Below, in pieces: positions 31,514 through 43,546 of a stretch of 64,000 bases of DNA. The position numbers and the translations under genes are program-made. The stretch covers positions 744,001-808,000 of the forward strand of contig NW_004457639.1 of assembly GCF_000203815.1 (NCBI RefSeq), in the 5' to 3' direction. The DNA is from Cavenderia fasciculata. Its lineage: Eukaryota > Evosea > Eumycetozoa > Acytosteliales > Cavenderiaceae. Each line of letters opens with the position of its first letter. Within the stretch, counting starts at the first letter, position 1. The notes under the pieces are model-generated. The model ran no database searches, was not told the DNA's origin, and saw nothing but the letters and a program-made list of their open reading frames with translations.

Positions 31514-34481
31514 TTATTTGCCAAACATTTTTTTGAGCTCTTGGTTCTTGTTATGTTTCTTTACCAGGATTATAGAAACAGCTACGATCAAAGCAACACC
31601 AACTACACATGGTACAACAATGGCTGGAATCAACCATTTCAACTTCTTCTTCTTTTCTTCTTCTCTTCTTCTTTCATACAATGCTTCCACTACAAATTAA
31701 ATAATAAATTAGTATATAATAATATTATTTTCTATTTTTTTTAAAACTTACAATCATAACTAAATAATTCATTGTTTACAATTTGATTACCAACAGTGAT
31801 AGTAACATTTTGACGAGTATTTGGAATTTCACCGAGTGCATCGAAATCCCATTTATCAAGTTGACAGACCACAGTGTTGTATTCGGATACTTGTGGCGAT
31901 TGACAAGTTTGGACACCAATCTTGACAAGTATAGAGCTTGGATGATAGTTGTCACCGACAATGGTGACACTACCACCTTCTTCGGTAGTGTTGGAGACTG
32001 ATGTGATGGTGGGCGCGATATAGGTAATATTGACGAGTGGGTCATTGACAGGGGTAGTAATGTTTGAAATGACAAGAGTGGCTGTGTTTTCAATACCAAA
32101 ACCATTGCTAGCTTCACATGTGAATCCAGTTTGTTGGGTGACGTTGTCTTTGAAGGGAATGATTCCGGTACAAGTAACTCCGTTGATGACGGTGAATGAA
32201 ACGACGGATGGGTTGTTGGCAGCGATAAAGTAACCCTTGACGGTGACCAATCCTCCCTTTGTAGGAACTGGTGTGATTGATTCGATACTTGGACGAACTG
32301 CAATGGACAGTTCATTAGATTCTTGACCTTGTACGACGATGGTGAGTTTAGAGTCGGACGAGTTGGCAAACAACAAAAAGCTAGTATCGGAATGAGGAGT
32401 GGCGACATTCTGAGTGGTGGTGTGTGTGACATCTTCATCTTGTACTTTGACCTGTTGAGCACTACCAAATTTACCAAAGTTGCTACCCTTCAAGTAGATA
32501 GTGTTGTGGATTTGGTAGTAGTCTACAAGCTTGGGTGGGTTGTAACTAAAGGGAACGGGGTTGGATGTACGCGTGCCAAATGATACTGTCAAGTTGTAAT
32601 TCTGACCTGCACCTTCTGGAGCCTTACAAATCGTTTGGTTTTGTGCAAAGATGGGGTCTTTACAATTGATCAAAGTATCGATTTGAATTCTTTGTGGGGA
32701 TACTTCCTTGCTACCGAAATCTTGTGGCATCAAAAAGTTACCGACGATGGTGACAGCTGATCCCGGGGTATCCGACTTGGTGACTGATGTTAGGACTGGA
32801 GCCAATGTAAACTCGTTTTGGTTGGATACCAAGTCACCGACCTGGATGGTGAAATAACCATTACGAGTTTCAAGTGGCAAGGTAAAGGTAAGCTCGCTGC
32901 CATCAGCCTTGGCAGAACTAATAGTGACTGCAGTGGCAAGTCCGTTGATAAAGATCTTGGTGGTAGCAACCGAACCCAAACTAGTTCCAGTGACAGTCAT
33001 GGCAAGTCCACCTTGCAAGTAACTAGTCATTTGTGGACGCCCGTACGAAAACGTTACAGCCTCTTGGCTCACAGCTCCATCAATGGTAACCTTGACGGCG
33101 TGACCTCCACCCGACCCACTTTCAATAGTACAGCTGATTCTTCCATCGGCCAAGTTTGTTGGAGCTGTGCACACCTTGGTTCCAACCTGAATATTTGAAA
33201 CGGTCGCTTTTCCATCTCCCCTAGTCAATGCCAAATACTTGCCTGAAATAGTAATTAATCCTCCACCTGTTGGTACACTTGATACTGTTGATACTACAGG
33301 GTCTAAATAAAACATAGACAACCATTTTTAAAAAAATTAATAAAATCAATCAAATATTAATTTTAATTTTAAATTTCTTCTATCTATACATACTAAGAGT
33401 ATAAGTATAAGGGGTACCTGGGTTTGAATCCAAATCAATGTTGAATTTTCTAGCACCAGCAGTAAGAATATTCGATGGATTAGTCAATACAATGGTATCA
33501 GTAGTGACAGATGTAATCTTGGCAGCAACATCTTCAACATCAAAAGTTAATTTAAGCTTTGATTTCAAAGAGTCACCTCCAAAACTTATACCAGTCAATG
33601 TTGTTTTAGTTGCATCAACAGTTACATTTTTAATAGTTGGTGCTATAAATATTAAATAAATTAAAAAATAAATAAAACAAAAAAAAAAATTGCTTTTCTT
33701 TTCTTTGCTTGAGACTATTCCAAATAATAATAATAATACATACGAATAAAAGATAAAGTCAATTTGGAATTATATGTTCCACCATCAATAGTAAGGGCAG
33801 AGATAGCATAATTTTTTCCAGATTTTATCACAACTCCATCTGCATCTTCTGTGATAATCGTTCCATTAACAGATGGATAATTTGGTAATGTAGTGTCTGG
33901 GTTGGTGTTCATAAGGATTTTCAGTGATTTGGGGGCAACAAATTCTATATTGTTATTGTCGGGACCACTGTATGTTCTAAAATTCATGCCTTTTAATACA
34001 ACGTTGGTGTCACCTGCCAAAGGCGATACGATTTCGAAAAGGGCTGCATTGGATTGAGAAATGTTTCTGCACGGAAGGTTGCCCAGTGGATTAACACTAC
34101 CGTTTGCATAGGTCGACAGACAAATTTGAGTTAGCGTTTGACCAACACCCTGAGGTGTATTGACTGTAAAATATAGCTGGCCGATTGACGTAAACTGTGC
34201 TCTGGTATAGCTGGCAAAGGTTGTGTTGTCAGTTAAAAGTCTAAAAACAACACTAGTAATAGGATCGGTTGATCCCTTGACAGAACAATTAACAGTAAGT
34301 CCATCATTTACAAGTGAGCAAATATTCATTGAAGCTAGAAAGAAATAAATTGTTAAAGATGGGGAATATTAAAAAGATTGGAACTAATAATAATTTTTAA
34401 TTGAAACATACCTTGTTGTTGAGAATAAACACATGATATACTGGCGGCTACAATGAATAGGATTAAAACCTCCCTAAACAT
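31514..34481 (-). CDS. TIG/IPT-repeat type I membrane protein (Tgr/tiger-like)
   Basis: Five exons: 34412-34481, 33744-34334, 33394-33642, 31752-33302 and 31514-31689; 878 residues, all phases consistent. The signal peptide MFREVLILFIVAASISCVYS is encoded by exon 1. Exon 4 encodes about six IPT/TIG immunoglobulin-like units, each starting with a PxIxSVxP..GG.VTI.G pattern: VVSTVSSVPTGGGLITISG, PQMTSYLQGGLAMTVTG, VLTSVTKSDTPGSAVTIVG, PKLVDYYQIHNTIYLKG, SIESITPVPTKGGLVTVKG and TITSVSNTTEEGGSVTIVG. Exon 5 encodes a basic stretch, one transmembrane helix (WLIPAIVVPCVVGVALIVAV) and a short lysine-rich tail. Dictyostelid TIG proteins include TgrB1/TgrC1, which act in cell adhesion and kin recognition; membership of that particular pair is not shown here. 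Many N-glycosylation sites. Confidence 0.88.
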
Positions 34482-35776
34482 TTTGAATTTAAATTAAATT
34501 ATTTTGGTTTCCCTAGGGCAATCGATTCAAGATTGATTGTTGATATATTTATAAGAAAAGATAAAAAGAAAGGGCTTCAAATAATATTGTATTGTTTGAT
34601 TTGATTTGATTGATGGTTGTGTATCTTGATTTTAAAAAAAAAATAATAATTGGAGAATAAATTGAAATGAGTGAGAGTAGACAGTGAGTGAGAGAGAGGA
34701 CAGTCAGTAGAGGAGGGAAGCAAAAGAAAGAAAGAAGAAGAAAGATTGGTGAATCTAAATTGGAATTGGATCACCGTTGAAAACAACAAAAAGAGTGATA
34801 GATTGATTGTGGAGGCAAAATAAATAAATAAATTAAAATTAATAGGGCACTTGCTTGTTTGTTTGTTTGCTTGCTTGCTTGTTTGTTGGTGGATACAACA
34901 TCAACAAATCAAATGATAATCTATCTATGAGTGGAAAATCATCATCGAATCACATCTCTTCCCTCTTACCCATACCCACCCCCCCTACGCTCCCTCAGAT
35001 ATGCTATTCTGCTGCTACTAGAGTGAGAGAGTAGTAGTAGTAGTGGTACCCACTAATATATTTAAAAAAGTGTATAAGGTGGTGCTGCCAAGATTGATCA
35101 CTAGCGTATTGATCATATATACACACACACACAAACACACATAAAATGGATATATAAATATTTTGGTTTTCATTCCTCTTCAACCCTCCCTCTTCTACAA
35201 ACCAATTAGAATTAATTAACCCCTCCTCTCTAAACATACCTCTTGTACTGTTTTTAGGATGGTGGTGGGTTTGGTTTGGTTTGGTTTGGTTTGAGAGAGA
35301 GTGTGTGTGTGAGTGCCTTGTTATAGATTGATGTGGGCGGGTGGGAGGGTGGGTGAGTGCCACCCTTTGATAGTTAACCCAAAATGATGATATTTTTTCA
35401 CAAACATTGTGCTCACACACGGGCACGCATGTTGTAGATGTTGTTATTATGTGTGTTCGACAATGAGATTTCGATTGAATAGTTACATTTTAGATCGTGC
35501 AACCAGATACAATATTTAAATTAAAATACAAAAAATAGAAGTTTGGTTGGTTGGTTGTATATTTGGTTGTTGTAGTTGTTTTATTGGATTACACCAATAA
35601 GCAAATTGCAATTGTACAATGCAATCAATCATTGCAATGATTTTTATCAATACAATAAATGATCTTTCCAAATCTCAATCGTATCTCTGAACAAAAAGAA
35701 GAAAAGGAATGACGATATTTTATACATGTGTGTGAAAGACAGACAGACAGACAGACAGACATACAGGTGAGTGTAG
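34482..35776. promoter_or_regulatory. 1.3-kb spacer upstream of the TIG gene
   Basis: Contains TTTGC/TTTGT runs (34855-34885), a TTTGG run at about 35271-35293, CA repeats (35121-35141) and a GACA run (35740-35760). Blocks at 35200-35240 and 35330-35360 have higher G+C. No gene supported. The bases next to 34481 are the likely promoter of the TIG gene; the bases near 35777 are the 3' flank of the Myb gene. Confidence 0.4.
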
Positions 35777-36397
35777 CTAAGTCATGTATGGCGCCATCTC
35801 TTGTTCCAAAAAACTGTCTTGTTCTTCATCTTCTGAATAGTAGTATTCAGCCTCTTCCTCACCGTCAGATTCTGGATTATCCAATCTCTCTCTTCTTTTT
35901 TCCATTCCAGATGATATCTTTCCAATCAATTTAGTTGCTTTTTTCTGATCTTCTGCCATTGGTTTATAGATACTTGATGGTTTTTTCCTTTCTTGGTCAC
36001 TTTTTGTTGTTTTGTTGTTGTTGACAGTATTTGATTTGATTTCTTTTTTCCTTGATTTAACCATTTGTGTTGATAATTTATGAATATATCCATCTAATTG
36101 TTCCTTGTCAATATCTTTAAATGATATCATTGAACTTGAATAATCTTCTGAGGATTGATCTTCTGTAGAAGCTACTGTTGATTGGTTTTTCATTGTGGTT
36201 GATGATTTAGGATGAGGAGGAGGAGGAGGAGCATTACCAAATAAACCATCAATATCATCATCATCATCATCATCCATATTAATCTTTGATTTAATTTTAA
36301 TAGTTTCATGTTGTTTTTTAAATGGTGTAGTATCAAATATATCTTTTGTTTTCTTTGTTTTTGTATTCTAAAAAAATAAATTAAAAGGAAAGTTTGA

Positions 36398-36441
<44 letters not shown>

Positions 36442-37538
36442 ATATATTTTTTGATTTTGATTGATTTAATTACTTTTTCCAAATAATCTCTTGCTTTTCT
36501 TTTAATTTTAATGGTATTGATATTAATCTTTTTCTCTATATTGAGAGGTGATATTTCCTTGTCTTGTTGTTTATCAAATTTCTTTTTCTTTTCTTTTGAT
36601 GGAGTTTGGAATTTACTAGTCCATTTAATTTGACATTGAGATGCATTCTTTGTTCCAACTATCTTTGAAACTCTTTCCCAATAATGAATATCCATTGAAT
36701 TCGTTACCAAACATCCAACATTTAATTTTTTCATTTCTTCATTTGTCCATTCATCATTATTATTAATATTAGATATAGTTGTCGTTGTTGTTGTTGTTGT
36801 AGTTGTTGGAATATTATTAGAAGAGTTATTTGTTAATTTATGATTATTATTATTTTGTTGATTTAAAAATAGATTTCTAAATGGTTGCGCACTTTGATCT
36901 TCTTCGATTATTGGTTTGGTATTATTATTATTATTATTATTATTATTTACAATATTTGGTTGAATATTTTCTTTTTCTTGATTTTTTGTTGTTGTTTGAG
37001 TTGTTTTTGGAGGAGTATTTACAATTTCAAGAGTATTATCATTATCCACAAATATTTGTGTTTCTTGTTGCTCTTGTTGTGGTTGTTGATGTTCATTTTC
37101 ATTTTCATTTATAAAATCGATTGATTCCAATTGAATTGATTGATTGGTCATATCAAGGGTTAGGGCAGATGTTTGAGATGATGATGGACTGATGGCACCA
37201 GGACTATACCGATCAGTTTCTTCGAGATCATCAGCGACACTACTAATCGACGGCGGTGAAACGTTCTTACTACTATTTGAGTGTACACTTGTAACCAATG
37301 ATCTATTCTTTACCAAATGACACCATATAGAATCATCTCTATTATTCTTTTCTTCATCACCACCATTTGTATTATCATTATTATTATTATCATCATCACC
37401 ATCAATAGGATACAGATAATATTGTGGTGATAGAAACAATGATAACTTTTTTTGATTCAAAACATATCTAATAATTGATTCTTGGTTAATCTCTTCCTCT
37501 TCTCCTTCTCCCCCTCCCTCTTCTTTATTTGTCATCAT
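35777..37538 (-). CDS. Myb/SANT-domain protein (MIS18BP1/KNL2-like SANT)
   Basis: Exon 1 is 36474-37538 and exon 2 is 35777-36367; the intron 36368-36473 contains an AAAT microsatellite. 551 residues. After a low-complexity N-terminus (D/N, Q, T runs) there is one SANT/Myb repeat: DEWTNEEMKKLNVGCLV, YWERVSKIVGTKNASQCQIKW. The GTKNASQCQ form is that of the single SANT in MIS18BP1/KNL2-type proteins, which in other eukaryotes guide centromeric histone CENP-A; orthology is not established. A basic segment follows, then an acidic C-terminus (ESDGEEEAEYYYSEDEEQDS) ending FLEQEMAPYMT. A nuclear DNA- or chromatin-binding role is expected. Confidence 0.75.
36398..36440. repeat. (AAAT)n microsatellite in an intron
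   Basis: Tetranucleotide run of about ten units inside the intron of the Myb/SANT gene. Confidence 0.9.
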
Positions 37539-37705
37539 TCTATCTATCTCTGTTGTAATTAATGATAATAAATAATGATGAATTGGGGTACATATTACTT
37601 TGAGTTGGGAAGTCCTTGAATTTTTGAAACTCCCGCCTTTTTTTTTTTGGAATAAATTATTTATTATCTATTTTCTTATTTATTTATTTAATTTGGTTTA
37701 TTTAT

Positions 37706-38608
37706 TTAAAGATCGAACCTTGATTTTGGATATTGTAATGGTTTATAGGTAACAATATTAACATTACCATTGTCACTTTCAATAGATAAACTTTGAATCT
37801 TCCAATCATAAAACCATGGACTATTCTTGACGAGTGTAGCTCTGACGTAGCCTTCTTGGGCACCGCCATCGTTTAATCTGCTTTCTTCTTCCTCTGGTAG
37901 AGGGGTCTTGGGTGTTTCATCTGGTTTTGGTGCAGGTGGTATGTATCGTTTGATTGGAATATTGAGTTGAGCCTCACAGGTGGTTGCACCTTCATAGATC
38001 CAAGTCCAACCCCAAATAGGTTTGGTAAAGCATTGATACCACGCCAACTCGGAAATAGTACCTCCAAACAATTGCAATGCCTCTCTGTCGGCATTGACAC
38101 GACGCATCACAATTCTGTATGGTAGTGTGTGACGCATATGTGATTCGTAAAATAGGAATCCCAATGTCGCACCAAGTAAACTCATCACTGTACCCCATTT
38201 TAGATTCGATCTAAACTTCTTTTTCTTTTCTTCTGGTGTTAATATTCTTTCTTCAAATTTTGGTTCTTCCGATGATGATTCTCCATCTTGTTTCTTTTCT
38301 CCTTCTCCTTCTTCTTGTTTCTTTTCTCCTTCTCCTTGTTGTTCATCTACTTTCTTTTCTTCTACTTTTTCTTCTTTTTTAATATCTGATTGTTGTTGTT
38401 GTTGTATATTGGTTGTAGTTGTAGTAGAATATAATCTTGATGATGTGAATGTATATGGTTGTTGATATGATACTATGTTTGATGTCTTGTTGTTGTTGTT
38501 GTAGTTTGATTGAAAGTTAACAGTAGCAACAAAACTTCTAGTTGAACGATTCAACTTTACAAAGTTGATACAACTCTTTGAAATTGATAAAGAAGATCTT
38601 CCTATCAT
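37706..38608 (-). CDS. Mitochondrial inner-membrane protein, Tim21/Coa1-like
   Basis: 300 residues, single exon. The N-terminus MIGRSSLSISKSCINFVKLN continues with arginine and serine and almost no acidic residues, a typical mitochondrial presequence. After a Q/K/E-rich linker comes one membrane helix (LKWGTVMSLLGATLGFLFYE) and then a globular part (RRVNADREALQLFGGTISEL, GYVRATLVKNSPWFYDW). One helix followed by a small domain with a G-T/P-I motif and a strand-rich end is the layout of Tim21 and Coa1 (presequence translocase or cytochrome oxidase assembly). The match is by architecture rather than strong sequence identity. 98 bases separate its stop from nothing else coding on the left until 37538. 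Confidence 0.65.
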   Translation of the reverse strand: MIGRSSLSISKSCINFVKLNRSTRSFVATVNFQSNYNNNNKTSNIVSYQQPYTFTSSRLYSTTTTTNIQQQQQSDIKKEEKVEEKKVDEQQGEGEKKQEEGEGEKKQDGESSSEEPKFEERILTPEEKKKKFRSNLKWGTVMSLLGATLGFLFYESHMRHTLPYRIVMRRVNADREALQLFGGTISELAWYQCFTKPIWGWTWIYEGATTCEAQLNIPIKRYIPPAPKPDETPKTPLPEEEESRLNDGGAQEGYVRATLVKNSPWFYDWKIQSLSIESDNGNVNIVTYKPLQYPKSRFDL

Positions 38609-38887
38609 CCTTTATATATATCTCCTTTTTGATGATACAAATTAACAACTAAAATCTAACTAAAAGTTGATTAAAAAAAGAAACTACTCGATTTTGTCGG
38701 TCGTTTATAATATTATTTTTTTCGTTATTCACAGATGACTGTGACACAAAGATTACGAACACACACACACAGACAGATTATCTGTATTTGTTGTTTGTTT
38801 GTTTGTTTGTTTGTTTGTTTGATTTAATATACAATATATTTTTAATTATATTTGATTAGATAGATATATATACACATATAATAGATT
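38609..38887. promoter_or_regulatory. Spacer with GTTT repeat
   Basis: AT-rich; holds CA repeats (38759-38771) and a GTTT run (about 38790-38821). It lies upstream of the Tim21/Coa1-like gene and downstream of NUDCD2. No gene. Confidence 0.4.
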
Positions 38888-39227
38888 CTATTCTTTCATT
38901 CCTCCGAGGAATGTTTTGGCGTCAGGAGCTTCACCATTGAATTGAGCACTACTGAAATCAAACTCTGGATGTTCTTGTTGGAATCGTTCCAACATCATCT
39001 GTTTCTTTACATCTTCACTGATTTGTGTTTCTTTTTGTGTGTCTGACAATAGTTTATGTCCTTTGAGTGCCATAGACCATGTCTCTGCCTTGGTCATCTT
39101 TTGTAATGTAATATGTAATTCACCATCTTCTATCATCCAAAGTGATTCCTTTTCTTTTATAGTTGAATAGAATTCTTCCTAACAAATTTGAACAACAATA
39201 TAAGTAAGTATATGAACAATAAATGGT

Positions 39228-39264
<37 letters not shown>

Positions 39265-39461
39265 CATACATCTAAAAAAGGAGGATTACCTTTTAAACCA
39301 ACACTTAATCTTGTCTTTGTAATTGTACAATCTATCATCTTTGCAGTTACACCTGGTGGAGGTGTAATATATATATTAACATCTTCCAATGTTTGATCCC
39401 ATTCATAAACTGTTCTACCTTGAAATTCAAACTTTCTTCTAATAGGTTTAAACTTTTCCAT
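38888..39461 (-). CDS. nudcd2: NudC domain-containing protein 2 (NUDCD2)
   Basis: Exon 1 is 39270-39461 and exon 2 is 38888-39178; 160 residues, close to the usual 157. CS/NudC fold: YEWDQTLEDVNIYITPPPGV, TKTRLSVGLKGNPPFLD, ESLWMIEDGELHITLQKM and ETWSMALKGH. NUDCD2 is a small HSP90 co-chaperone that stabilises LIS1 in the dynein pathway and client beta-propeller or RCC1-like proteins in animals. The intron 39179-39269 contains an AT dinucleotide run (39231-39262). Start at MEKFKPIRRKFEF; no other methionine precedes the domain. Confidence 0.9.
39231..39262. repeat. AT dinucleotide run
   Basis: About 16 AT units within the intron of NUDCD2. A second AT run lies at about 39513-39541, 50 bases upstream of the gene. 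Confidence 0.9.
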
Positions 39462-39716
39462 CGATCCTAATATATACTATATTGTCTCTGTGTATATATC
39501 TCCTTCTTGATAGATATATATATATATATATATATATATAAATGAATGATAATGAACTTGGTGATGATCACAACAAAAAAATCACAGATAACAAACGAAA
39601 ATAAACAATGAATAAATGAATGAACCAATCGTCGTAGTAATGGTGTCGTTTTTAGTTGTTTGTTAATATATTATATATGGTGATCGTACTTATTTATTAT
39701 TATTTTTCTATCGTGT

Positions 39717-40226
39717 TTAGTGACATCCTCCACCACAACATCCACCAGCCATTGGGTCAGATGCAGCAGCACCAGCAGCAGCATCCTTATTTCTATTTCT
39801 ATTTACAACTCTCTTTCTTCCTTGATCTCCAACAAATTCATATGTCTTTTCTACATGTAATTCATTCTCTGGTCTAAATTTTAATGCTATATAATATGAT
39901 ATAATGTAACATGTATAATAAATAGAGGGTCAGAACAAACTTACTATAGTCTTGTCTTGTTGTTGTTCGAGTTTCATACCAAACTGAGTATCAGTCTTTT
40001 TAACAGCTTGAACAGTATTTGTTAACAAAAAGTCAGAGACAGCGTTTGCATGTTGTACCATCTCGTCAATCTTGATAGGATCAGATTCATTGCTATTGGC
40101 TCTGAATTGAGTTCTAGTCTGTTCAGTCACTCTGTCGAGTGTTGGCATATCTTGTCCAAACACTCTCTTTTCTGTTCTTAATAATCTAATATATGATTTA
40201 ATAACTTGTTTACTAATGTTACTCAT
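39717..40226 (-). CDS. lyrm7: LYR-motif protein LYRM7/Mzm1-like
   Basis: Exon 1 is 39941-40226 and exon 2 is 39717-39886; 151 residues. The N-terminus VIKSYIRLLRTEKRVFG is the LYR-type first helix, with the family phenylalanine after it. The three-helix body (DRVTEQTRTQFRANSN, KIDEMVQHANAVSDFLLTN) matches LYRM7/Mzm1, the matrix chaperone that holds the Rieske iron-sulfur protein before its insertion into complex III. Exon 2 adds LKFRPENELHVEKTYEFVGD, a basic stretch, an alanine run and a cysteine-rich end GGCCGGGCH, not part of the animal protein. The donor I chose (GTTTGT) sits four bases after a better-looking GTAAGT; only the former keeps the frame open. Confidence 0.8.
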
Positions 40227-40467
40227 TCTCTATATCTCTCCTTTCTCTAAGTATATAATATAATAAATAAAAGTACTAAAGATGGGATTGAGAGTCGCTT
40301 TCAGTTCATTTATTTGCATTCGTTTTTTTGCAATATCTATGTGACACAATAATTGTTTGCTGTCCTGTTCTTTTTGGAAATGTACATTTAGAATATTAAT
40401 ATATTTGTTTGTTTGTTTGTTTGTTTGTTTGTTTGTTTATTCTATTTGTTTGTTTATTTCTATTCTA
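40227..40467. other. Spacer with GTTT repeat
   Basis: AT-rich; GTTT run at about 40405-40438. No gene. Confidence 0.4.
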
Positions 40468-41522
<1,055 letters not shown>

Positions 41523-41650
41523 TCTTTAAATTTGAATTAAATTACAAATATTATATTATTTATATGTACAAAAAAAAAACAGCTAATTAAAATGATGATG
41601 ATGAGAAGATGAGAATGGTATTAATAACCAGACTGACTCTTAGGTAGTGG

Positions 41651-41688
<38 letters not shown>

Positions 41689-41938
41689 TGTGTGGTCTTT
41701 TTAAGAGAGATGCATTCTTTATTGAGAGAGTGGGGTGTCTTTGGTTTGATTGATTGATTGACCCACAGAGACAGAGAGATTGACTTGTATGAGGTGAAGA
41801 ATATTGTTAGGAATGAATTTTTTCATTTTTTTTAATTTATCATGAAACCTTTGGGGGTGATGAACATCAACAAAATTTTGATCATTAATAAATTAAGAGA
41901 AAGAGATAACTATTTACGATATATATAAAAGAGAGAGA
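41523..41938. promoter_or_regulatory. Shared divergent upstream region
   Basis: Lies between two divergently transcribed genes (fucose synthase on minus, proteasome subunit on plus) and so should contain both promoters. It has an AG dinucleotide tract at about 41654-41685. No gene. Confidence 0.5.
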
Positions 41939-43349
41939 ATGGACGAAGGAATAAAGAAATTACCAGATTTAGCAATTGCTGAACTTGTATTCACAGTTAC
42001 TTATGATCCATCAAATCAAAAGGCAAAGAAGGATTTACTCGTAGAAATTGAAAAGAATAGTATGTATTCATACACTCATCGTCACATCTATATTCGATTT
42101 ATATAATCTAATCATACATTTGTTTACATTACTATTTATATTACTATTTATATTACTTTTGATTAGAAATGTATCCATTATATAAAAGATTAGTTGAACA
42201 ATTAAAATGGGATGAAGATAAACAATTTGCTGAAAAGTTAAAGACTGATAATGAAACTGAATTGAAGCAATTGGATGATAAGATTAAAGATTCTGAAGAA
42301 AACTTTGGTGAATCTGAAATTAGAGAAGCTTTCTTGGCTAAATCTGATTTCTATTGTAGAATTGGTGATAAAGTATGTAAAAATATACAAAGAGAATATA
42401 TATTACTTTTTTAATTAACCTTTTCCTTTTTCTTCTTTCTTCTTTTTCTTTTTAGGATAAAGCATATTCATTATATAGACAAACATTTGAAAAGACAGTA
42501 CCATTGGGACAAAAGTTGGATTTGGTATTTACAGTGATTAGAATGGGTATTTTCTGGATGGATCATGATTTGGTTAGTAGAAACATTGAAAAGGCCAAGA
42601 CATTGGTTGAAGAGGGTGGTGATTGGGACCGTAAGAACCGTCTCAAGACCTACGAGGCAGTCTATCTCATGTCTATTCGTAAATTCAAGGAAGCTTCTGA
42701 CCTCTTCCTCGACACTTTGGCCAGTTTCACCTCGACTGAATTCATCGAGTACTCCATCTTTGTTCAATACTTGATTTTTACCAGCATGTTACATCTCGAT
42801 CGTGTATCTCTAAAGTCAAAGGTCATTGATTCACCAGATGTCCTCTCTGTCGTAAGAGATGTTCCACATCTTCAAGAATTATTATTATCCTATTATAATG
42901 GTGAATATAATCAATTCTTTACTAATTTATGTAAGTAAAATTAAAAATATATATATATAACTATTATTACAATTCCTTCTTTTATTAATTTTTTTTTTTT
43001 CTTAGCATATTTCTCTGAAAATATTAAAGGTGATAGATATTTATCAAGTCATGCTAGATTCTTGACAAGAGAATTAAGAATTATTGCTTATACTCAATTT
43101 TTGGAATCCTACTCAAGTGTTAGATTAGACTCTATGGCCAATGAATTTGGTGTCTCTGTTGATTTTATCGATAGAGAATTGTCACGTTTTATTTCAGCAG
43201 GTCGTCTTCATTGTAAAATTGATAAGGTTTCTGGTGTCATTGAAACCACTAGATCAGACAATAAGAACTCAATGTACAAACAAACACTCCAACAAGGTGA
43301 CAACTTGTTAAATAGAATTCAAAAATTATCTCGTGTCATTAATGTATAA
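41939..43349 (+). CDS. psmD6: 26S proteasome regulatory subunit Rpn7 (PSMD6)
   Basis: Exons 41939-42059, 42167-42372, 42456-42930 and 43006-43349; 381 residues (human 389). Lid subunit of the 19S regulatory particle. Family sequence is clear: KKLPDLAIAELVFTVT, YPLYKRLVEQLKWDED, DLVFTVIRMGIFWMDHDLV, NRLKTYEAVYLMSIRKFKEA, and the C-terminal PCI domain with QFLESYSSVRLDSMANEFGV, SRFISAGRLHCKIDKVSGVI and QGDNLLNRIQKLSRVI. Helical repeats in the N-terminal two thirds contact other lid subunits; the PCI winged helix builds the lid horseshoe. Donors are GTATGT or GTAAGT with T-rich acceptors, and phases agree throughout. Confidence 0.96.
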
Positions 43350-43546
43350 AAACAAACAAACAAATATATATATATATATATTACTAGACAACTCTGTGTG
43401 TTGTATATATATACATTATTAAAAAAAAAAAAACAAAACTCCAGGTCCAACAAATTATAAATTAAATAATAATAAAAAAAAAAAAACATTGTGATAATAA
43501 TAATAATAATATTAATTTATATATTTATCTATATATTTATACCCAT

